This document shows, one piece after another, positions 18,277 to 27,964 of a DNA stretch of 64,000 nucleotides (within the stretch, counting starts at the first letter, position 1; each line of letters begins with the position of its first letter). The stretch spans positions 22,266 through 86,265 of the forward strand of contig CANLNM010000010.1 of NCBI GenBank assembly GCA_947492475.1. Direction: 5' to 3'. Made by a program: the position numbers and the translations under genes. The notes under the pieces were generated by a model. It was not told the origin of the DNA, made no database searches, and saw nothing but the letters and a program-made list of their open reading frames with translations. This DNA is from an uncultured Paracoccaceae bacterium (GTDB taxonomy: Bacteria > Pseudomonadota > Alphaproteobacteria > Rhodobacterales > Rhodobacteraceae).

Positions 18277-18300
18277 AGTACGCGCACAAACCCTTATTTT
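18273..18300 (+). promoter_or_regulatory. Candidate ftsH promoter
   Basis: TTGAAG (18273-18278), 16 bases, then TATTTT (18295-18300). The -10 region reads CCCTTATTTT, which also fits the alphaproteobacterial heat-shock sigma-32 pattern (TTGA, then CYTATNT about 17 bases on). FtsH is commonly heat induced. The -35 box sits across the tilS stop codon, 58 bp before the ftsH start. Confidence 0.5.
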
Positions 18301-18357
18301 AGACAGGTGGTCGGCGCGCCCCACGCGCGCCCGCAAATAATTCTATAGGAGCCTCCT

Positions 18358-20271
18358 TTGGGCAACGCACGTAATCTGGCTTTCTGGGTCGTCCTCTTCT
18401 TGTTGATCCTCGCGCTTTTCAATCTGTTCAGCGGAGGGCAAGGCACGACGTCTTCGACCGCGCGGACGTATTCCGATTTTGTTGAGGCTGTCGATAATGG
18501 CACCGTGACCCAAGTTGTGCTGGATGGCGAACAATTGCGCTATGTCACAACGGGCGGCGATGCCTATGTCACGATCCGCCCGGATGACGCCAAAGTCACC
18601 GACATGCTGATCGCCAACGACATTCCTGTGCGCGCCGAAGCCCAAGAGCAGAACGGTTTCGCAACCTTCATCCTTGGGCTGTTGCCCTTCTTGCTGCTGA
18701 TCGGTGTCTGGATCTATTTCATGAACCGGATGCAGGGCGGCGGCAAAGGCGGCGCGATGGGCTTTGGCAAATCCAAGGCCAAACTACTGACCGAGAAAAA
18801 CGGTCGTGTCACGTTTGACGATGTGGCCGGGATCGACGAAGCCAAAGAAGAGCTGGAAGAGATCGTCGAATTCCTACGCAATCCACAGAAATTCAGCCGT
18901 CTTGGCGGGAAAATCCCCAAAGGCGCGTTGCTGGTGGGCCCTCCGGGGACCGGTAAAACGTTGCTGGCGCGTGCCATTGCAGGCGAAGCGGGCGTGCCGT
19001 TCTTTACCATTTCGGGGTCTGACTTTGTGGAAATGTTCGTCGGTGTGGGTGCATCCCGTGTGCGCGACATGTTTGAACAGGCCAAGAAAAACGCGCCATG
19101 TATTTTGTTCATCGATGAAATCGACGCTGTGGGCCGGGCCCGTGGTGTGGGCATTGGCGGTGGCAATGACGAACGCGAACAGACATTGAATCAATTGCTG
19201 GTGGAAATGGACGGCTTTGAGGCCAATGAAGGCATCATTATCGTTGCTGCCACCAACCGCCGTGATGTTTTGGACCCGGCTTTGCTGCGTCCGGGTCGGT
19301 TTGACCGTCAGGTGACGGTGCCCAACCCAGATATCAAAGGGCGCGACAAAATCCTTGGCGTGCATGCCCGCAAAGTGCCACTGGGCCCTGATGTAGATCT
19401 GCGCATCATTGCCCGTGGGACCCCCGGTTTTTCCGGTGCGGATCTGGCCAACCTCGTGAACGAAGCCGCGTTGATGGCCGCCCGGATCGGGCGACGCTTT
19501 GTGACGATGCTGGACTTTGAACAGGCCAAAGACAAAGTGATGATGGGCGCGGAACGGCGATCCATGGTTCTGACCGATGATCAGAAAGAAAAGACCGCCT
19601 ATCACGAGGCTGGCCATGCGCTGGTTGGGATTAAATTGCCCAAATGTGATCCGGTTTATAAGGCGACGATCATTCCGCGCGGCGGGGCCTTGGGTATGGT
19701 GATGAGCCTGCCTGAAATGGACAAGCTGCAAATGTTCAAAGACGAAGCCGAAGAGCGTATTGCCATGACCATGGCGGGCAAAGCGGCAGAAATCTGGAAA
19801 TACGGCGCCGAAAGTGTATCATCGGGTCCGGTTGGTGATATCCAGCAGGCCAGCGCTTTAGCGCGATCCATGGTGATGCGGTATGGCATGTCCGACAAGG
19901 TCGGCAACATCGATTACGCAGAAGCAGCCGAAGGCTATTCCGGCAACACGGCTGGTTTTTCAGTGTCGGCCAGCACCAAAGAAATGATCGAAGAAGAAGT
20001 GAAACGCTTTATCGATGAGGGCTATAACGAAGCCTATCGTCTGATCGAAGAATATTCGGTTGAGTTCGAACGTCTGGCGCAGGGTCTGTTGGAATATGAA
20101 ACCCTGACGGGTGACGAAATCAAACGGGTCATGGCCGGTGAGCCGCTGAAATCTGATGATGATGACACGCATTCGGATTCTGGCAATGCGCCTTCTGTGA
20201 CCGCGGTACCCAAAACCAAGCCAAAGAAACCAAAATCTGATGGCGACATGGAGCCAGAGCCAAGCGCGTAA
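18358..20271 (+). CDS. ftsH: ATP-dependent zinc metalloprotease FtsH
   Basis: Membrane-bound AAA+ protease that degrades misfolded membrane proteins and regulators. Two helices (about residues 8-25 and 100-121) flank a periplasmic domain. The AAA module has Walker [12 protein letters not shown], Walker [14 protein letters not shown] and the second region of homology [20 protein letters not shown]. The zinc-binding HEAGH follows in the protease domain. Length 637. The TTG at 18358 is the start, after TAGGAGCCTCC; the [12 protein letters not shown] beginning is shared with other rhodobacterial FtsH proteins. The C-terminal tail is Asp/Lys-rich. A strong terminator follows. Confidence 0.97.
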   Translation: MGNARNLAFWVVLFLLILALFNLFSGGQGTTSSTARTYSDFVEAVDNGTVTQVVLDGEQLRYVTTGGDAYVTIRPDDAKVTDMLIANDIPVRAEAQEQNGFATFILGLLPFLLLIGVWIYFMNRMQGGGKGGAMGFGKSKAKLLTEKNGRVTFDDVAGIDEAKEELEEIVEFLRNPQKFSRLGGKIPKGALLVGPPGTGKTLLARAIAGEAGVPFFTISGSDFVEMFVGVGASRVRDMFEQAKKNAPCILFIDEIDAVGRARGVGIGGGNDEREQTLNQLLVEMDGFEANEGIIIVAATNRRDVLDPALLRPGRFDRQVTVPNPDIKGRDKILGVHARKVPLGPDVDLRIIARGTPGFSGADLANLVNEAALMAARIGRRFVTMLDFEQAKDKVMMGAERRSMVLTDDQKEKTAYHEAGHALVGIKLPKCDPVYKATIIPRGGALGMVMSLPEMDKLQMFKDEAEERIAMTMAGKAAEIWKYGAESVSSGPVGDIQQASALARSMVMRYGMSDKVGNIDYAEAAEGYSGNTAGFSVSASTKEMIEEEVKRFIDEGYNEAYRLIEEYSVEFERLAQGLLEYETLTGDEIKRVMAGEPLKSDDDDTHSDSGNAPSVTAVPKTKPKKPKSDGDMEPEPSA

Positions 20272-20296
20272 TCACGCGTCAGGTCCGAAACAAAGA

Positions 20297-20324
20297 AACG
20301 GCTGGGGTAACCCGGCCGTTTTTG
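20297..20324 (+). terminator. ftsH terminator
   Basis: Ten-base arms AACGGCTGGG and CCCGGCCGTT pair across a GTAA tetraloop (one T-G pair), directly followed by TTTTGGTTTTGGGG. It lies 26 bp after the ftsH stop and excludes an upstream start for the next gene. Confidence 0.85.
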
Positions 20325-20381
20325 GTTTTGGGGTTTGATGCGCGTCTGGATCGGGAATGTGGCCGCTGTTATGCTGTTGGC

Positions 20382-20831
20382 ATGACAAACCCATGTGCCA
20401 CCGCCAAAGTGTTCATCCGTCGTCCCGTCAGTGCCGTTTACGACGCTTTTGCCGACCCTGAAATCATGACAAAGTTTTGGTTCCCCAAGGCCCGCGGCCA
20501 ATTGGAAACGGGCAAAGACGTGTTGTGGTATTTGGGGACAGACACAGACGCCTATGCGATCACGGTGCGGGTCAAATCCGCGATCGCACCGCGCGAAATT
20601 ATCATCGACTGGGGCGATGAGGATCAATTTACCCAAGTGGTCTGGGAATTTGAAAGCGCAGATGATGGCTCCGTGATGCGCATCACCGAAAGCGGATTTA
20701 GGGGCACAGACGCGGAAATCACCGCCAGTGCGCTTGAATCCACCGGGGGCTTTAATCAGGTGGCGATTGCCGCCAAGGCCCTGTTAGAACACGGGGCAGC
20801 GATCAATATCGTGCAGGATCATGTGGCTTGA
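20382..20831 (+). CDS. SRPBCC / AHSA1 family protein
   Basis: A 149-residue soluble protein with the START-like SRPBCC fold: N-terminal strand AKVFIRRPVSAVYDAFADPEIMTKFWFPKARG, then alternating strands, and a long C-terminal helix with GGFNQVAIAAKALLEHG. The family includes AHSA1-like ligand binders; the ligand here is unknown. The ATG at 20382 is chosen because earlier codons in frame lie in the ftsH terminator. No cotranscribed partner. Confidence 0.82.
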   Translation: MTNPCATAKVFIRRPVSAVYDAFADPEIMTKFWFPKARGQLETGKDVLWYLGTDTDAYAITVRVKSAIAPREIIIDWGDEDQFTQVVWEFESADDGSVMRITESGFRGTDAEITASALESTGGFNQVAIAAKALLEHGAAINIVQDHVA

Positions 20832-20836
20832 TTAAA

Positions 20837-21154
20837 TCAAAGCCCGGCTTCGGCGGCGCGTTGTAATCCCATGCCGAGGAACACCATGATCATCAACGCA
20901 CCGAATGACACGCCAAACGCGACATAGGTGATCCGGCCAACTTTGCTGAAGTCCTGAAAAAGTTTGTACATTTCATTGAACGACGCGCCGAGCGGTATAA
21001 AAACCAGCGTTGCCGCCATCAAACAAACGGTCGTAACCAATAGGACCAACAGGTAGGAATCCATCCAATCCGGGCCACGGACAAATCCGAAATCATAGGC
21101 AGAGGCATGTGTGGGGGTGATGAGGGCCAAACAAAGGGCAACTCTTAGATACAT
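20837..21154 (-). CDS. Hypothetical membrane protein with signal peptide
   Basis: A 105-residue protein I do not recognise. A signal-like start MYLRVALCLALITPTHASA is followed by a short polar segment and two membrane helices (SYLLVLLVTTVCLMAATLVFIPLG and ITYVAFGVSFGALMIMVFLGMG) separated by a polar loop of about 20 residues. The ATG at 21154 has a GGA seven bases upstream; an in-frame TTG at 21166 is less likely. Convergent with the SRPBCC gene (5 bp between stops), divergent from the methyltransferase gene. Confidence 0.65.
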   Translation of the reverse strand: MYLRVALCLALITPTHASAYDFGFVRGPDWMDSYLLVLLVTTVCLMAATLVFIPLGASFNEMYKLFQDFSKVGRITYVAFGVSFGALMIMVFLGMGLQRAAEAGL

Positions 21155-21257
21155 CGTTTTTTCCAATAGTTAGGTGACTGGGTTTTTCATGCCTGCAGCG
21201 GTGGCAAATTTTTGACATCTGAACAAAGGACGGTCGTCGATTGAGCAGGGTTGCGAT

Positions 21258-21290
21258 TGGATTGCTTTGTATGCAATTGTATACCAAATT
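21258..21290 (+). promoter_or_regulatory. Possible operator upstream of the tam-like gene
   Basis: The region reads GTATGCAATTGTATACC followed by AAATTGTG. GTAT and ATAC form an imperfect dyad, and TTGTATACCAA resembles the TTGTATACAA operator class of GntR-family regulators with one extra base. No regulator gene is adjacent, so this is a weak call. Confidence 0.25.
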
Positions 21291-21305
21291 GTGAGGCGCG
21301 GAAAA

Positions 21306-22082
21306 ATGACATCAGCCGATTGGAATACCACCCAGTATACTGCGTACAGGTCGTTGCGATTGCAGCCAGCACTGGATTTGCTGGCGCGGGTGCCCAGCCT
21401 GCCGCAAGGGGATGTGATTGATCTGGGGTGTGGCACGGGCGTTGCGGCGGCGGATCTGCAAACGCGGTTTCCGGGTCGCAAATTAATAGGCGTGGAACAA
21501 TCCGAAACGATGATTGGCAAAGCCATCCAAACGGGGCTGTATCACCGGTTGGATCAGGCGGATATCGCGCTTTGGTCGCCGCATGATCGCCCGGCATTGA
21601 TTTTTTCCAACGCCGTGCTGCATTGGTTGCCGGATCACTCAGCCCTGTTTGCCCGACTTGTTCAAATGCTTGCGCCGCGCGGCGTGCTTGCTGTGCAAAT
21701 GCCACGCCAGTTTATGGCGCCGTCCCATCATCTATTGCGCGATCTTGCGCAACAGATGTTTCCCGACAGGTTTAACTTTGATTATTGGTCCCCGCCGGTG
21801 GCGACGCCGGACATATATATGTCGATGCTGTCAGAACTGGGTGCGACGCAGATTTGGGAAACCGAATATTACCAACGTTTGGTCCCCGTGACAGCAGGCC
21901 ACCCCGTGCGCCATTTTACCCAATCCACCGCGATGCGCCCGATCCTGGCCAAACTTTCTGATGCAGAGACCGCGCAATTCATATCTCACTATGATGCGGC
22001 GTTGATTGCGCAATATCCGCGACAATCCGACGGGGGGGTCGTGTTCCCGTTTCGGCGGTTATTTATGGTTGTCGCCAGTTAA
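21306..22082 (+). CDS. tam: Trans-aconitate 2-methyltransferase-like SAM methyltransferase
   Basis: A 258-residue cytoplasmic methyltransferase. The SAM-binding motif VIDLGCGTGVAAADLQ stands at about residues 38-53, followed by FSNAVLHWLPDHSALFARL, the acceptor-side signature of the Tam family (NAALHWLPDH-like), and LAVQMPRQFMAPSHHLL. Tam methylates trans-aconitate, a spontaneous side product of the aconitase reaction. The ATG at 21306 follows GAGGCGCGGAAAA. It could act on a related carboxylate. Monocistronic by layout. Confidence 0.82.
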   Translation: MTSADWNTTQYTAYRSLRLQPALDLLARVPSLPQGDVIDLGCGTGVAAADLQTRFPGRKLIGVEQSETMIGKAIQTGLYHRLDQADIALWSPHDRPALIFSNAVLHWLPDHSALFARLVQMLAPRGVLAVQMPRQFMAPSHHLLRDLAQQMFPDRFNFDYWSPPVATPDIYMSMLSELGATQIWETEYYQRLVPVTAGHPVRHFTQSTAMRPILAKLSDAETAQFISHYDAALIAQYPRQSDGGVVFPFRRLFMVVAS

Positions 22083-22355
22083 GGCGCGTCAGGCGCTGTG
22101 CTGACTTTATAGAAATAGCAAAGCCCGCAGCCTGCGCCCGTCCAACGTGCCGGGGCAGGACAAATGACCCCATAACGGTGCACAGGTTTCTTATCCACGA
22201 AACTCATTTCTGGAATTGACGATTTTGGTCGTGAAAATGTCGCTATAGAATTTCACGGACCATTGACGGACGGCTACATCTTGGGGGACGCATAAGACAA
22301 CGCATCAGAACACGCACCCGTTTCTTTTCTACCGGTGCCAATAGGGAACGACGTT

Positions 22356-24032
22356 ATGAGCTTTAAGACCGATATTGAGATCGCCCGCGAGGCCAACAAA
22401 AAGCCGATCCAAGAGATTGGTGCGAAACTGGGCATCGCCAGCGAACACCTGCTGCCCTATGGCCATGACAAAGCAAAGGTCAGCCAGGACTTTATCAATT
22501 CCGTTCAGGACCGCGAAAACGGCAAACTGATTCTGGTGACAGCGATCAACCCTACCCCGGCTGGGGAAGGCAAAACCACCACCACGGTTGGTCTGGGTGA
22601 CGGTCTGAATGCGATCGGCAAAAACGCCGCGATCTGTATCCGCGAAGCATCCCTTGGGCCGAACTTTGGGATGAAAGGTGGTGCTGCCGGGGGTGGCTAC
22701 GCCCAAGTGGTTCCGATGGAAGAAATGAACCTGCATTTCACAGGCGATTTCCACGCGATCACATCCGCCCATAACCTGTTGTCCGCAATGATCGACAACC
22801 ACATCTATTGGGGCAATGAGCTGGAAATCGATGAACGCCGTGTGACATGGCGCCGGGTTCTGGACATGAACGACCGCGCGCTGCGTGACACCGTGACATC
22901 CCTTGGTGGCGTGTCCAACGGTTTCCCACGTCAGACCGGGTTTGACATCACCGTTGCCTCCGAAGTGATGGCGATCCTGTGCCTGTCCAACGATCTGGAC
23001 GATCTGCAAAAACGTCTGGGTGACATGATTGTGGCCTATCGCCGTGATCGTAGCCCGATCTATGCCCGTGACATCAAAGCCGACGGTGCGATGACGGTTC
23101 TGCTGCGCGACGCCATGCAGCCAAACATCGTGCAAACGCTGGAAAACAACCCGGCCTTTGTACATGGTGGCCCATTTGCCAACATCGCCCATGGCTGTAA
23201 CTCTGTCATTGCGACAAACACCGCGCTGAAACTGGCCGATTTTGTTGTGACCGAGGCCGGCTTTGGTGCTGATCTGGGTGCTGAAAAGTTCATGAACATC
23301 AAATGCCGCAAAGCAGGTCTGGCACCTGATTGTGTGGTTCTGGTGGCGACGATCCGCGCGATGAAAATGAACGGCGGCGTGGCCAAGGCCGATCTGGGCG
23401 ACGAAAACGTCGATGCGGTCAACGAAGGCTGCGCAAACCTGGGACGTCACATTGGCAACCTGAAATCGTTCGGCGTGCCGGTTGTGGTTGCGATCAACCA
23501 CTTTGTCACCGACACAGACGCCGAAGTGCAGGCCGTCAAAGACTATGTGGAAACTCAAGGGTCCGAAGCCATCCTGTGCATGCACTGGGCCAAAGGGTCC
23601 GAAGGCACCAAGGAACTGGCAACACGTGTGGCAGAGATTGCAGAAGCGGATGTCAGCCAGTTCTCACCGCTCTACAAAGACGAACTGCCTTTGTTTGAAA
23701 AAATGGAAACCATCGCGAAACGTATTTATCGCGCTGACGAAGTTTTGGCTGACAAGAAAATCCGCGATCAGCTGAAAGCTTGGGAAGATGCGGGATACGG
23801 TAACCTGCCGATCTGTATGGCAAAAACCCAGTATTCCTTTAGCACCGATCCAAGCCTGCGCGGCGCGCCGGTCGGCCATTCGGTTCCAGTTCGCGAAGTG
23901 CGTCTGGCCGCAGGCGCTGGGTTCATCGTGGCGGTCTGTGGTGAAATCATGACCATGCCGGGTCTGCCGCGCAAACCAGCCGCGGAAAACATCCGCATCA
24001 ACGAAGAAGGCGTCGTCGAAGGCTTGTTCTAA
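22356..24032 (+). CDS. fhs: Formate--tetrahydrofolate ligase
   Basis: ATP-dependent enzyme that joins formate to tetrahydrofolate, or runs backwards to release formate during oxidation of methyl groups. The ATP loop [23 protein letters not shown], the [21 protein letters not shown] segment, [16 protein letters not shown] and [17 protein letters not shown] are all family signatures. Length 558 is typical. The ATG at 22356 follows AGGGAACG. In roseobacters fhs and folD take part in oxidising one-carbon units from methylated compounds; the two folD genes downstream fit this. A 177 bp structured gap follows. Confidence 0.97.
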   Translation: MSFKTDIEIAREANKKPIQEIGAKLGIASEHLLPYGHDKAKVSQDFINSVQDRENGKLILVTAINPTPAGEGKTTTTVGLGDGLNAIGKNAAICIREASLGPNFGMKGGAAGGGYAQVVPMEEMNLHFTGDFHAITSAHNLLSAMIDNHIYWGNELEIDERRVTWRRVLDMNDRALRDTVTSLGGVSNGFPRQTGFDITVASEVMAILCLSNDLDDLQKRLGDMIVAYRRDRSPIYARDIKADGAMTVLLRDAMQPNIVQTLENNPAFVHGGPFANIAHGCNSVIATNTALKLADFVVTEAGFGADLGAEKFMNIKCRKAGLAPDCVVLVATIRAMKMNGGVAKADLGDENVDAVNEGCANLGRHIGNLKSFGVPVVVAINHFVTDTDAEVQAVKDYVETQGSEAILCMHWAKGSEGTKELATRVAEIAEADVSQFSPLYKDELPLFEKMETIAKRIYRADEVLADKKIRDQLKAWEDAGYGNLPICMAKTQYSFSTDPSLRGAPVGHSVPVREVRLAAGAGFIVAVCGEIMTMPGLPRKPAAENIRINEEGVVEGLF

Positions 24033-24042
24033 GCCGTCGATC

Positions 24043-24141
24043 CAAGTGGGGTCACAACGGTCGCAACCCCCTGCGGCCACATGATGCACCCCACTTGCAT
24101 TTACGTGCGTTAAAACCGATCTAGGGCAAAGGACTTGCCCT
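24043..24141 (+). other. Stem-loops in the fhs - chorismate mutase gap
   Basis: An outer ten-base stem CAAGTGGGGT (24043-24052) with ACCCCACTTG (24088-24097) encloses a second stem, GGTCGCA with TGCGGCC (about 24059-24079). A third hairpin, AGGGCAA (24123-24129) with TTGCCCT (24135-24141), follows. No U tract follows the first structure directly. It could be a terminator-like end of the fhs message, an attenuator, or a processed regulatory RNA. Confidence 0.5.
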
Positions 24142-24209
24142 GATCACCAAAATACGGTTTTTGCTGGGCGGGGCCGATTTGGCCCGTGGATTGCGCGACA
24201 GGAACCCCG

Positions 24210-24515
24210 ATGAAAGATCTGAAACCGCCCCAAGATTGTGCCGATATGGTCGAATTACGACAGGCCATTGACGTTGTAGATCGTGAATTGGTGGCACTGT
24301 TGACGATCCGTGCGGGCTATATCGACCGGGCCATTGAAATCAAACGTGGCAACGGATTACCGGCACGGATTCCAACCCGTGTCGAAGATGTGGTCACCAA
24401 GGTGAAAGCCGAGGCAACCGAAACCGGTTTGGATGCGGATCTGGTAGAAGCGCTGTGGCGCAGATTGATTGACTGGTCGATCGCCCGCGAAGCCATGGTG
24501 ATCGATCCCGAATAA
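24210..24515 (+). CDS. Chorismate mutase (AroQ type)
   Basis: A 101-residue all-helical protein with the AroQ pattern: LRQAIDVVDRELVALLTIRAGYIDRAIEIKRGNGLPARIPTRVEDVVTKV and a C-terminal WRRLIDWSIAREAMV. Converts chorismate to prephenate in Phe/Tyr synthesis; members of this short group can also act as isochorismate-pyruvate lyases (PchB-like), which cannot be told apart here. The first helix carries the expected Arg, and Lys and Arg residues follow. Starts at ATG 24210. It precedes folD by 11 bp, so both share a transcript. Confidence 0.82.
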   Translation: MKDLKPPQDCADMVELRQAIDVVDRELVALLTIRAGYIDRAIEIKRGNGLPARIPTRVEDVVTKVKAEATETGLDADLVEALWRRLIDWSIAREAMVIDPE

Positions 24516-24526
24516 GGGAATTGCCC

Positions 24527-25408
24527 ATGCGGGCCGCATTAATTGACGGAAAATCCATTGGCGCGAAAATCCGCGCTGACGTGGCCAAAGAGGCCGCTGA
24601 ACTGACCGACCATGGCTGGGCGCCGCGATTGGTGTCCGTCAGCGTTGGCGACACGTCAGCCGCTGAACTTTACGTGCGCAACCAACAACGTAGCGCCCAA
24701 AGCGCCGGTGTGGAATTCGAAGCACGCGCCTATCCAGCCGACACATCGCTGGAACAATTGATGGGCATTTTGCAGGGCTTGAACGCGGATCCACGTGTGA
24801 ACGGTGTGATCATTCAGCGCCCTCTGCCTGATCACATCCCGGTTAAAACCCTGCAAAAGGCGATCCACCCCCTAAAAGACGTCGAAGGCATGCACCCCGC
24901 CAGCATCGGCAACATCGTTTATAACGACCTCGCGCTGGGGCCCTGTACGGCTGTGGCGGCGGTGGAAATCCTGAAAACCCTGCCCATGCAAATGGAAGGG
25001 CTGAACGTCACCGTGATTGGCCATTCCGAAATCGTTGGCAAACCGATTGCGTTTTTGATGATGGGGCTAGGGGCCACGGTCACCGTGTGTCACCACATGA
25101 CGCGCAGCGTGGCGATGCATAGCCGCGCGTCGGATGCGGTGTTTGTGGCCGTGGGCAAACCGGGGTTGGTGACGGGCGACATGTTGAAACCGGGGGCGGC
25201 GCTGATTGATATCGGCATCAACCGGGTGGATGGCAAAACCGTGGGTGACGCAGATTTTGACAGCTGCGCCGAAGTGGCCGGCTGGATCACGCCCGTGCCC
25301 GGCGGGGTCGGCCCCGTTACGGTCGCCACGTTGATGAAAAACGCAGTCCTAGCCACGCGCATGCAGATGGAGCATTACCGCGAAAGCTATGCCCGCGCAG
25401 AATTTTGA
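24527..25408 (+). CDS. FolD-like paralog with substituted catalytic residues
   Basis: A 293-residue homolog of methylene-THF dehydrogenase/cyclohydrolase, first of two adjacent copies. Tyr49 (in ELYVRNQQ) and Gln97 ([10 protein letters not shown]) are kept, but the catalytic lysine is Gln53 and the DVDG aspartate is Glu120 (KDVEGMHP). In characterised FolD enzymes this lysine is essential for cyclohydrolase. The cofactor loop reads GHSEIVGKP rather than GRSNIVGKP. It may have lost the cyclohydrolase activity, changed cofactor, or act on another folate. Start at ATG 24527 after AAGGGA; an in-frame TTG at 24521 is less likely. The downstream folD starts 25 bp after its stop. Confidence 0.85.
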   Translation: MRAALIDGKSIGAKIRADVAKEAAELTDHGWAPRLVSVSVGDTSAAELYVRNQQRSAQSAGVEFEARAYPADTSLEQLMGILQGLNADPRVNGVIIQRPLPDHIPVKTLQKAIHPLKDVEGMHPASIGNIVYNDLALGPCTAVAAVEILKTLPMQMEGLNVTVIGHSEIVGKPIAFLMMGLGATVTVCHHMTRSVAMHSRASDAVFVAVGKPGLVTGDMLKPGAALIDIGINRVDGKTVGDADFDSCAEVAGWITPVPGGVGPVTVATLMKNAVLATRMQMEHYRESYARAEF

Positions 25409-25433
25409 ATTTGAGACACAAAAGGAGCCTCTG

Positions 25434-26333
25434 ATGAGCGCACATATTATTGACGGTAAGGTCTTTGCGGCCAATGTCCGTGAAAAAGTGGCCGGCCATG
25501 TTGCCCGCCTAAAAGAAGAGCACGGGATCACCCCCGGTCTGGCCGTTGTGTTGGTGGGCGAAGACCCGGCAAGTCAGGTCTATGTGCGCTCCAAGGGCAA
25601 AATGACCGTCGAAGTCGGCATGAATTCGATCGAACACAAACTAGAAGCCGACACATCCGAGGCTGATCTTCTGGCACTGATCGATCAGTTGAACAACGAT
25701 CCAGCGATCCACGGGATTCTGGTGCAATTGCCACTGCCGGATCATCTTGATTCTGATCTGGTGATCAATTCCATCAACCCCGCCAAAGACGTCGACGGGT
25801 TCCACATATCCAATGTTGGTCTGTTGGGCACAGGGCAGAAATCCATGGTGCCTTGTACACCGCTGGGCTGTTTGATGATGCTGCGCGATCACCTTGGATC
25901 GCTGTCCGGGCTGAACGCGGTGGTTGTGGGCCGGTCCAATATTGTTGGCAAACCAATGGCGCAATTGCTGTTGGGTGACAGCTGCACGGTGACCATCGCG
26001 CATTCACGCACCAAAGACATCGAAGCCGTTTGCAAACAGGCCGATATTCTGGTCGCCGCAGTCGGGCGCCCTGAAATGATCACAGGTGACTGGGTCAAAC
26101 CCGGCGCGACGGTGATTGATGTGGGCATCAACCGCATCCCGCACCCCGAAAAAGAAGGCAAATCCAAGCTGGTCGGCGATGTTGAATTTGCATCTGCCGC
26201 GGCCGTGGCTGGCGCGATCACTCCGGTTCCCGGTGGTGTTGGCCCAATGACCATTGCCTGTCTGCTGGCCAATACAGTCACGGCCTGTTGCCGCGCCAAT
26301 GATCTGGCCGAACCCGAAGGCCTGACCGCCTAA
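25434..26333 (+). CDS. folD: Methylene-THF dehydrogenase / methenyl-THF cyclohydrolase FolD
   Basis: Bifunctional enzyme that interconverts 5,10-methylene-THF, 5,10-methenyl-THF and 10-formyl-THF with NADP. All catalytic residues are in place and even share the E. coli numbering: Tyr50 and Lys54 (QVYVRSKGK), Gln98 ([10 protein letters not shown]), Asp121 (KDVDGFH). The NADP loop is [11 protein letters not shown] and the C-terminal VPGGVGPMT signature is intact. Length 299. The start follows AAAGGAGCCTCTG. Together with fhs upstream it links formate, formyl-THF and methylene-THF. Confidence 0.96.
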   Translation: MSAHIIDGKVFAANVREKVAGHVARLKEEHGITPGLAVVLVGEDPASQVYVRSKGKMTVEVGMNSIEHKLEADTSEADLLALIDQLNNDPAIHGILVQLPLPDHLDSDLVINSINPAKDVDGFHISNVGLLGTGQKSMVPCTPLGCLMMLRDHLGSLSGLNAVVVGRSNIVGKPMAQLLLGDSCTVTIAHSRTKDIEAVCKQADILVAAVGRPEMITGDWVKPGATVIDVGINRIPHPEKEGKSKLVGDVEFASAAAVAGAITPVPGGVGPMTIACLLANTVTACCRANDLAEPEGLTA

Positions 26334-26405
26334 GCCCGCTTTGGGAACAGGCTTTGCGGTTTTGCGGTCTTGAACTACCATGGCTCAAACCCAAGGGAGA
26401 GAGCC

Positions 26406-27047
26406 ATGGCCAAGACCTATTCCGGCAAAGACATTGAGATCAGTTTTGACATGGCCCGCTGCATTCATGCGCGGGCCTGTTTTTTGAAATTGCCACAGGT
26501 GTTTGACCCCGCCAAACGCCCCTGGGTCAGCCCCGATGCAGCCCATGCCGAAGACATCGCCGCCATGGTGCGCACCTGTCCGTCTGGGGCGCTGGGGTTC
26601 AAACGGTTGGATGGCGGGGTTGACGAAACACCCCCGGTGATCAATCGCGTTCAGGTATTGGAAAACGGTCCGCTGGCTTTGGCCGGGGATCTGAACATTG
26701 ACGGCAAACCCGACGCACGCGCCACGCTTTGCCGCTGTGGGCAATCCGCCAATATGCCCTATTGTGACTATTCTCACACCAAGGCCGAATTTACCGCATC
26801 CGGCGAACCCAACCCCGACATCCAAGACCGCCCCGCTGAGGATTCCAAAGGCACATTGACCGTCACACCGGTTGAAAACGGCCCCCTAATTATGTCCGGC
26901 CCCGCCGAGGTGATCACAGGCACCGGCAAACGCATCAACCGCGCCGAAAAGCTGTTTTTATGTCGCTGCGGGCAGTCCAAAAACAAACCCTTTTGCGACG
27001 GGACCCATAAACAAACCGGGTTCACGGTGCCCGGCCCATCAACCTAA
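26406..27047 (+). CDS. Divergent 4Fe-4S plus two CDGSH iron-sulfur domains
   Basis: A 213-residue three-part iron-sulfur protein. Residues about 10-70 match the Fer4_19 (YjdI-like) domain with Cys19, Cys25 and Cys58 (RCIHARACFLKLP, VRTCPSGAL). Two CDGSH-type motifs follow: CRCGQSANMPYCDYSH (109-124) and CRCGQSKNKPFCDGTH (186-201); each has the three-Cys one-His ligand set for a 2Fe-2S cluster. Function probably electron transfer or cluster storage in the cytoplasm. The ATG at 26406 follows a GGGAGAGAGCC site. It lies 72 bp after folD. Confidence 0.88.
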   Translation: MAKTYSGKDIEISFDMARCIHARACFLKLPQVFDPAKRPWVSPDAAHAEDIAAMVRTCPSGALGFKRLDGGVDETPPVINRVQVLENGPLALAGDLNIDGKPDARATLCRCGQSANMPYCDYSHTKAEFTASGEPNPDIQDRPAEDSKGTLTVTPVENGPLIMSGPAEVITGTGKRINRAEKLFLCRCGQSKNKPFCDGTHKQTGFTVPGPST

Positions 27048-27148
27048 AAATTACGCAGGTCCGACGATTGGATTTGCTAAGTGTCTGGCCATAAGACAAA
27101 AGTTAGTTTAAATTTCTGCTATAATTATGTGCATTTGGTGGGTTCTAC

Positions 27149-27964
27149 GTGCTTCGGGGTGATTTTACCGCTCTTGTTCGACTCGGATTAAAGAGCTTTT
27201 TCACGGTTCTATTTTCAGGCCAGACCTGTCTGATCTGGTTTGTTTTGCTCGGCGCATTTGTCGTGACAGGCCCGTTTGGGACCTATACGGGCATGTCTAT
27301 TGCGACGCGCCTGACGTTCTGGGGGGTGATTTGCACCACCGGTGTTGTTGTCGCCAGCTTTGTGCGTGTTGTGACGGTTTCCATCATCAAATATCACGGA
27401 CGTAAGCCCCATCTGTTGCTGGAATCTGGTTGTTTTGCGCTGATTTCAGTGCCGATTTTTGTGGGGCTCACGCGGGAAATGGCAACCAACACCCAGTTCC
27501 AATTGCCCCCAATCGAACAAGCCTTTGTTTACACGATGTTGTTTCATTTATTCGGCGTCGCGATCCGAAAAATGTCCCGCCCAGAGGACAAAATTCACGC
27601 GCCCGCAATGACACCTATGGTGCAAAGCAAACCAACACCACCGCGTCTTTTGGATCGAATCCAAGGTCATAATAACGCGGAAATTGTGCATTTAACCGTG
27701 GATGATCACTATGTGGAAATTTTGCTATCTAATGGTTTGCGCCATAGATTGTTAATGCGTTTTCGCGATGCCGTCGCCGAGATGGACGGAGTGCCGGGCC
27801 ATATGGTGCATCGGTCGCATTGGGTTAGCCACGCCGCGATCCGTTCCGTAGAGCGCGACAATGGCCGCGAGTTTGTGTTGCTGAATACCGGGGGCAAAGT
27901 CCCGGTGGGGCGCACTTATCGCGACACTTTGGTGCGGGTGAACCTATTGGCGCCGCGCGATTGA
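27149..27964 (+). CDS. Membrane-anchored LytTR DNA-binding protein
   Basis: A 271-residue protein with four N-terminal membrane helices (about residues 15-38, 45-72, 85-105, 118-135) and a C-terminal LytTR domain (about 165-265) with the typical IVHLTVDDHYVEILLSNGLRHRLLMRFRDAVAEM and VHRSHWVSHAAI segments. It is probably a membrane-bound transcription regulator without a kinase partner. GTG 27149 is the start; AT-rich DNA lies before it. Its 3' end overlaps the pdeM gene on the other strand by 49 bases. Confidence 0.83.
   Translation: MLRGDFTALVRLGLKSFFTVLFSGQTCLIWFVLLGAFVVTGPFGTYTGMSIATRLTFWGVICTTGVVVASFVRVVTVSIIKYHGRKPHLLLESGCFALISVPIFVGLTREMATNTQFQLPPIEQAFVYTMLFHLFGVAIRKMSRPEDKIHAPAMTPMVQSKPTPPRLLDRIQGHNNAEIVHLTVDDHYVEILLSNGLRHRLLMRFRDAVAEMDGVPGHMVHRSHWVSHAAIRSVERDNGREFVLLNTGGKVPVGRTYRDTLVRVNLLAPRD

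Noticed and set aside
22220..22255. TTGACG and CTATAG as an fhs promoter
   Set aside because: The spacer is about 21-22 bases, too long for a normal sigma-70 promoter.
22329..23585. Open frame of 418 codons on the strand opposite fhs
   Set aside because: It is a mirror of a strongly conserved gene with high third-position GC; the composition (many His, Gln, Arg) is that of an antisense shadow.
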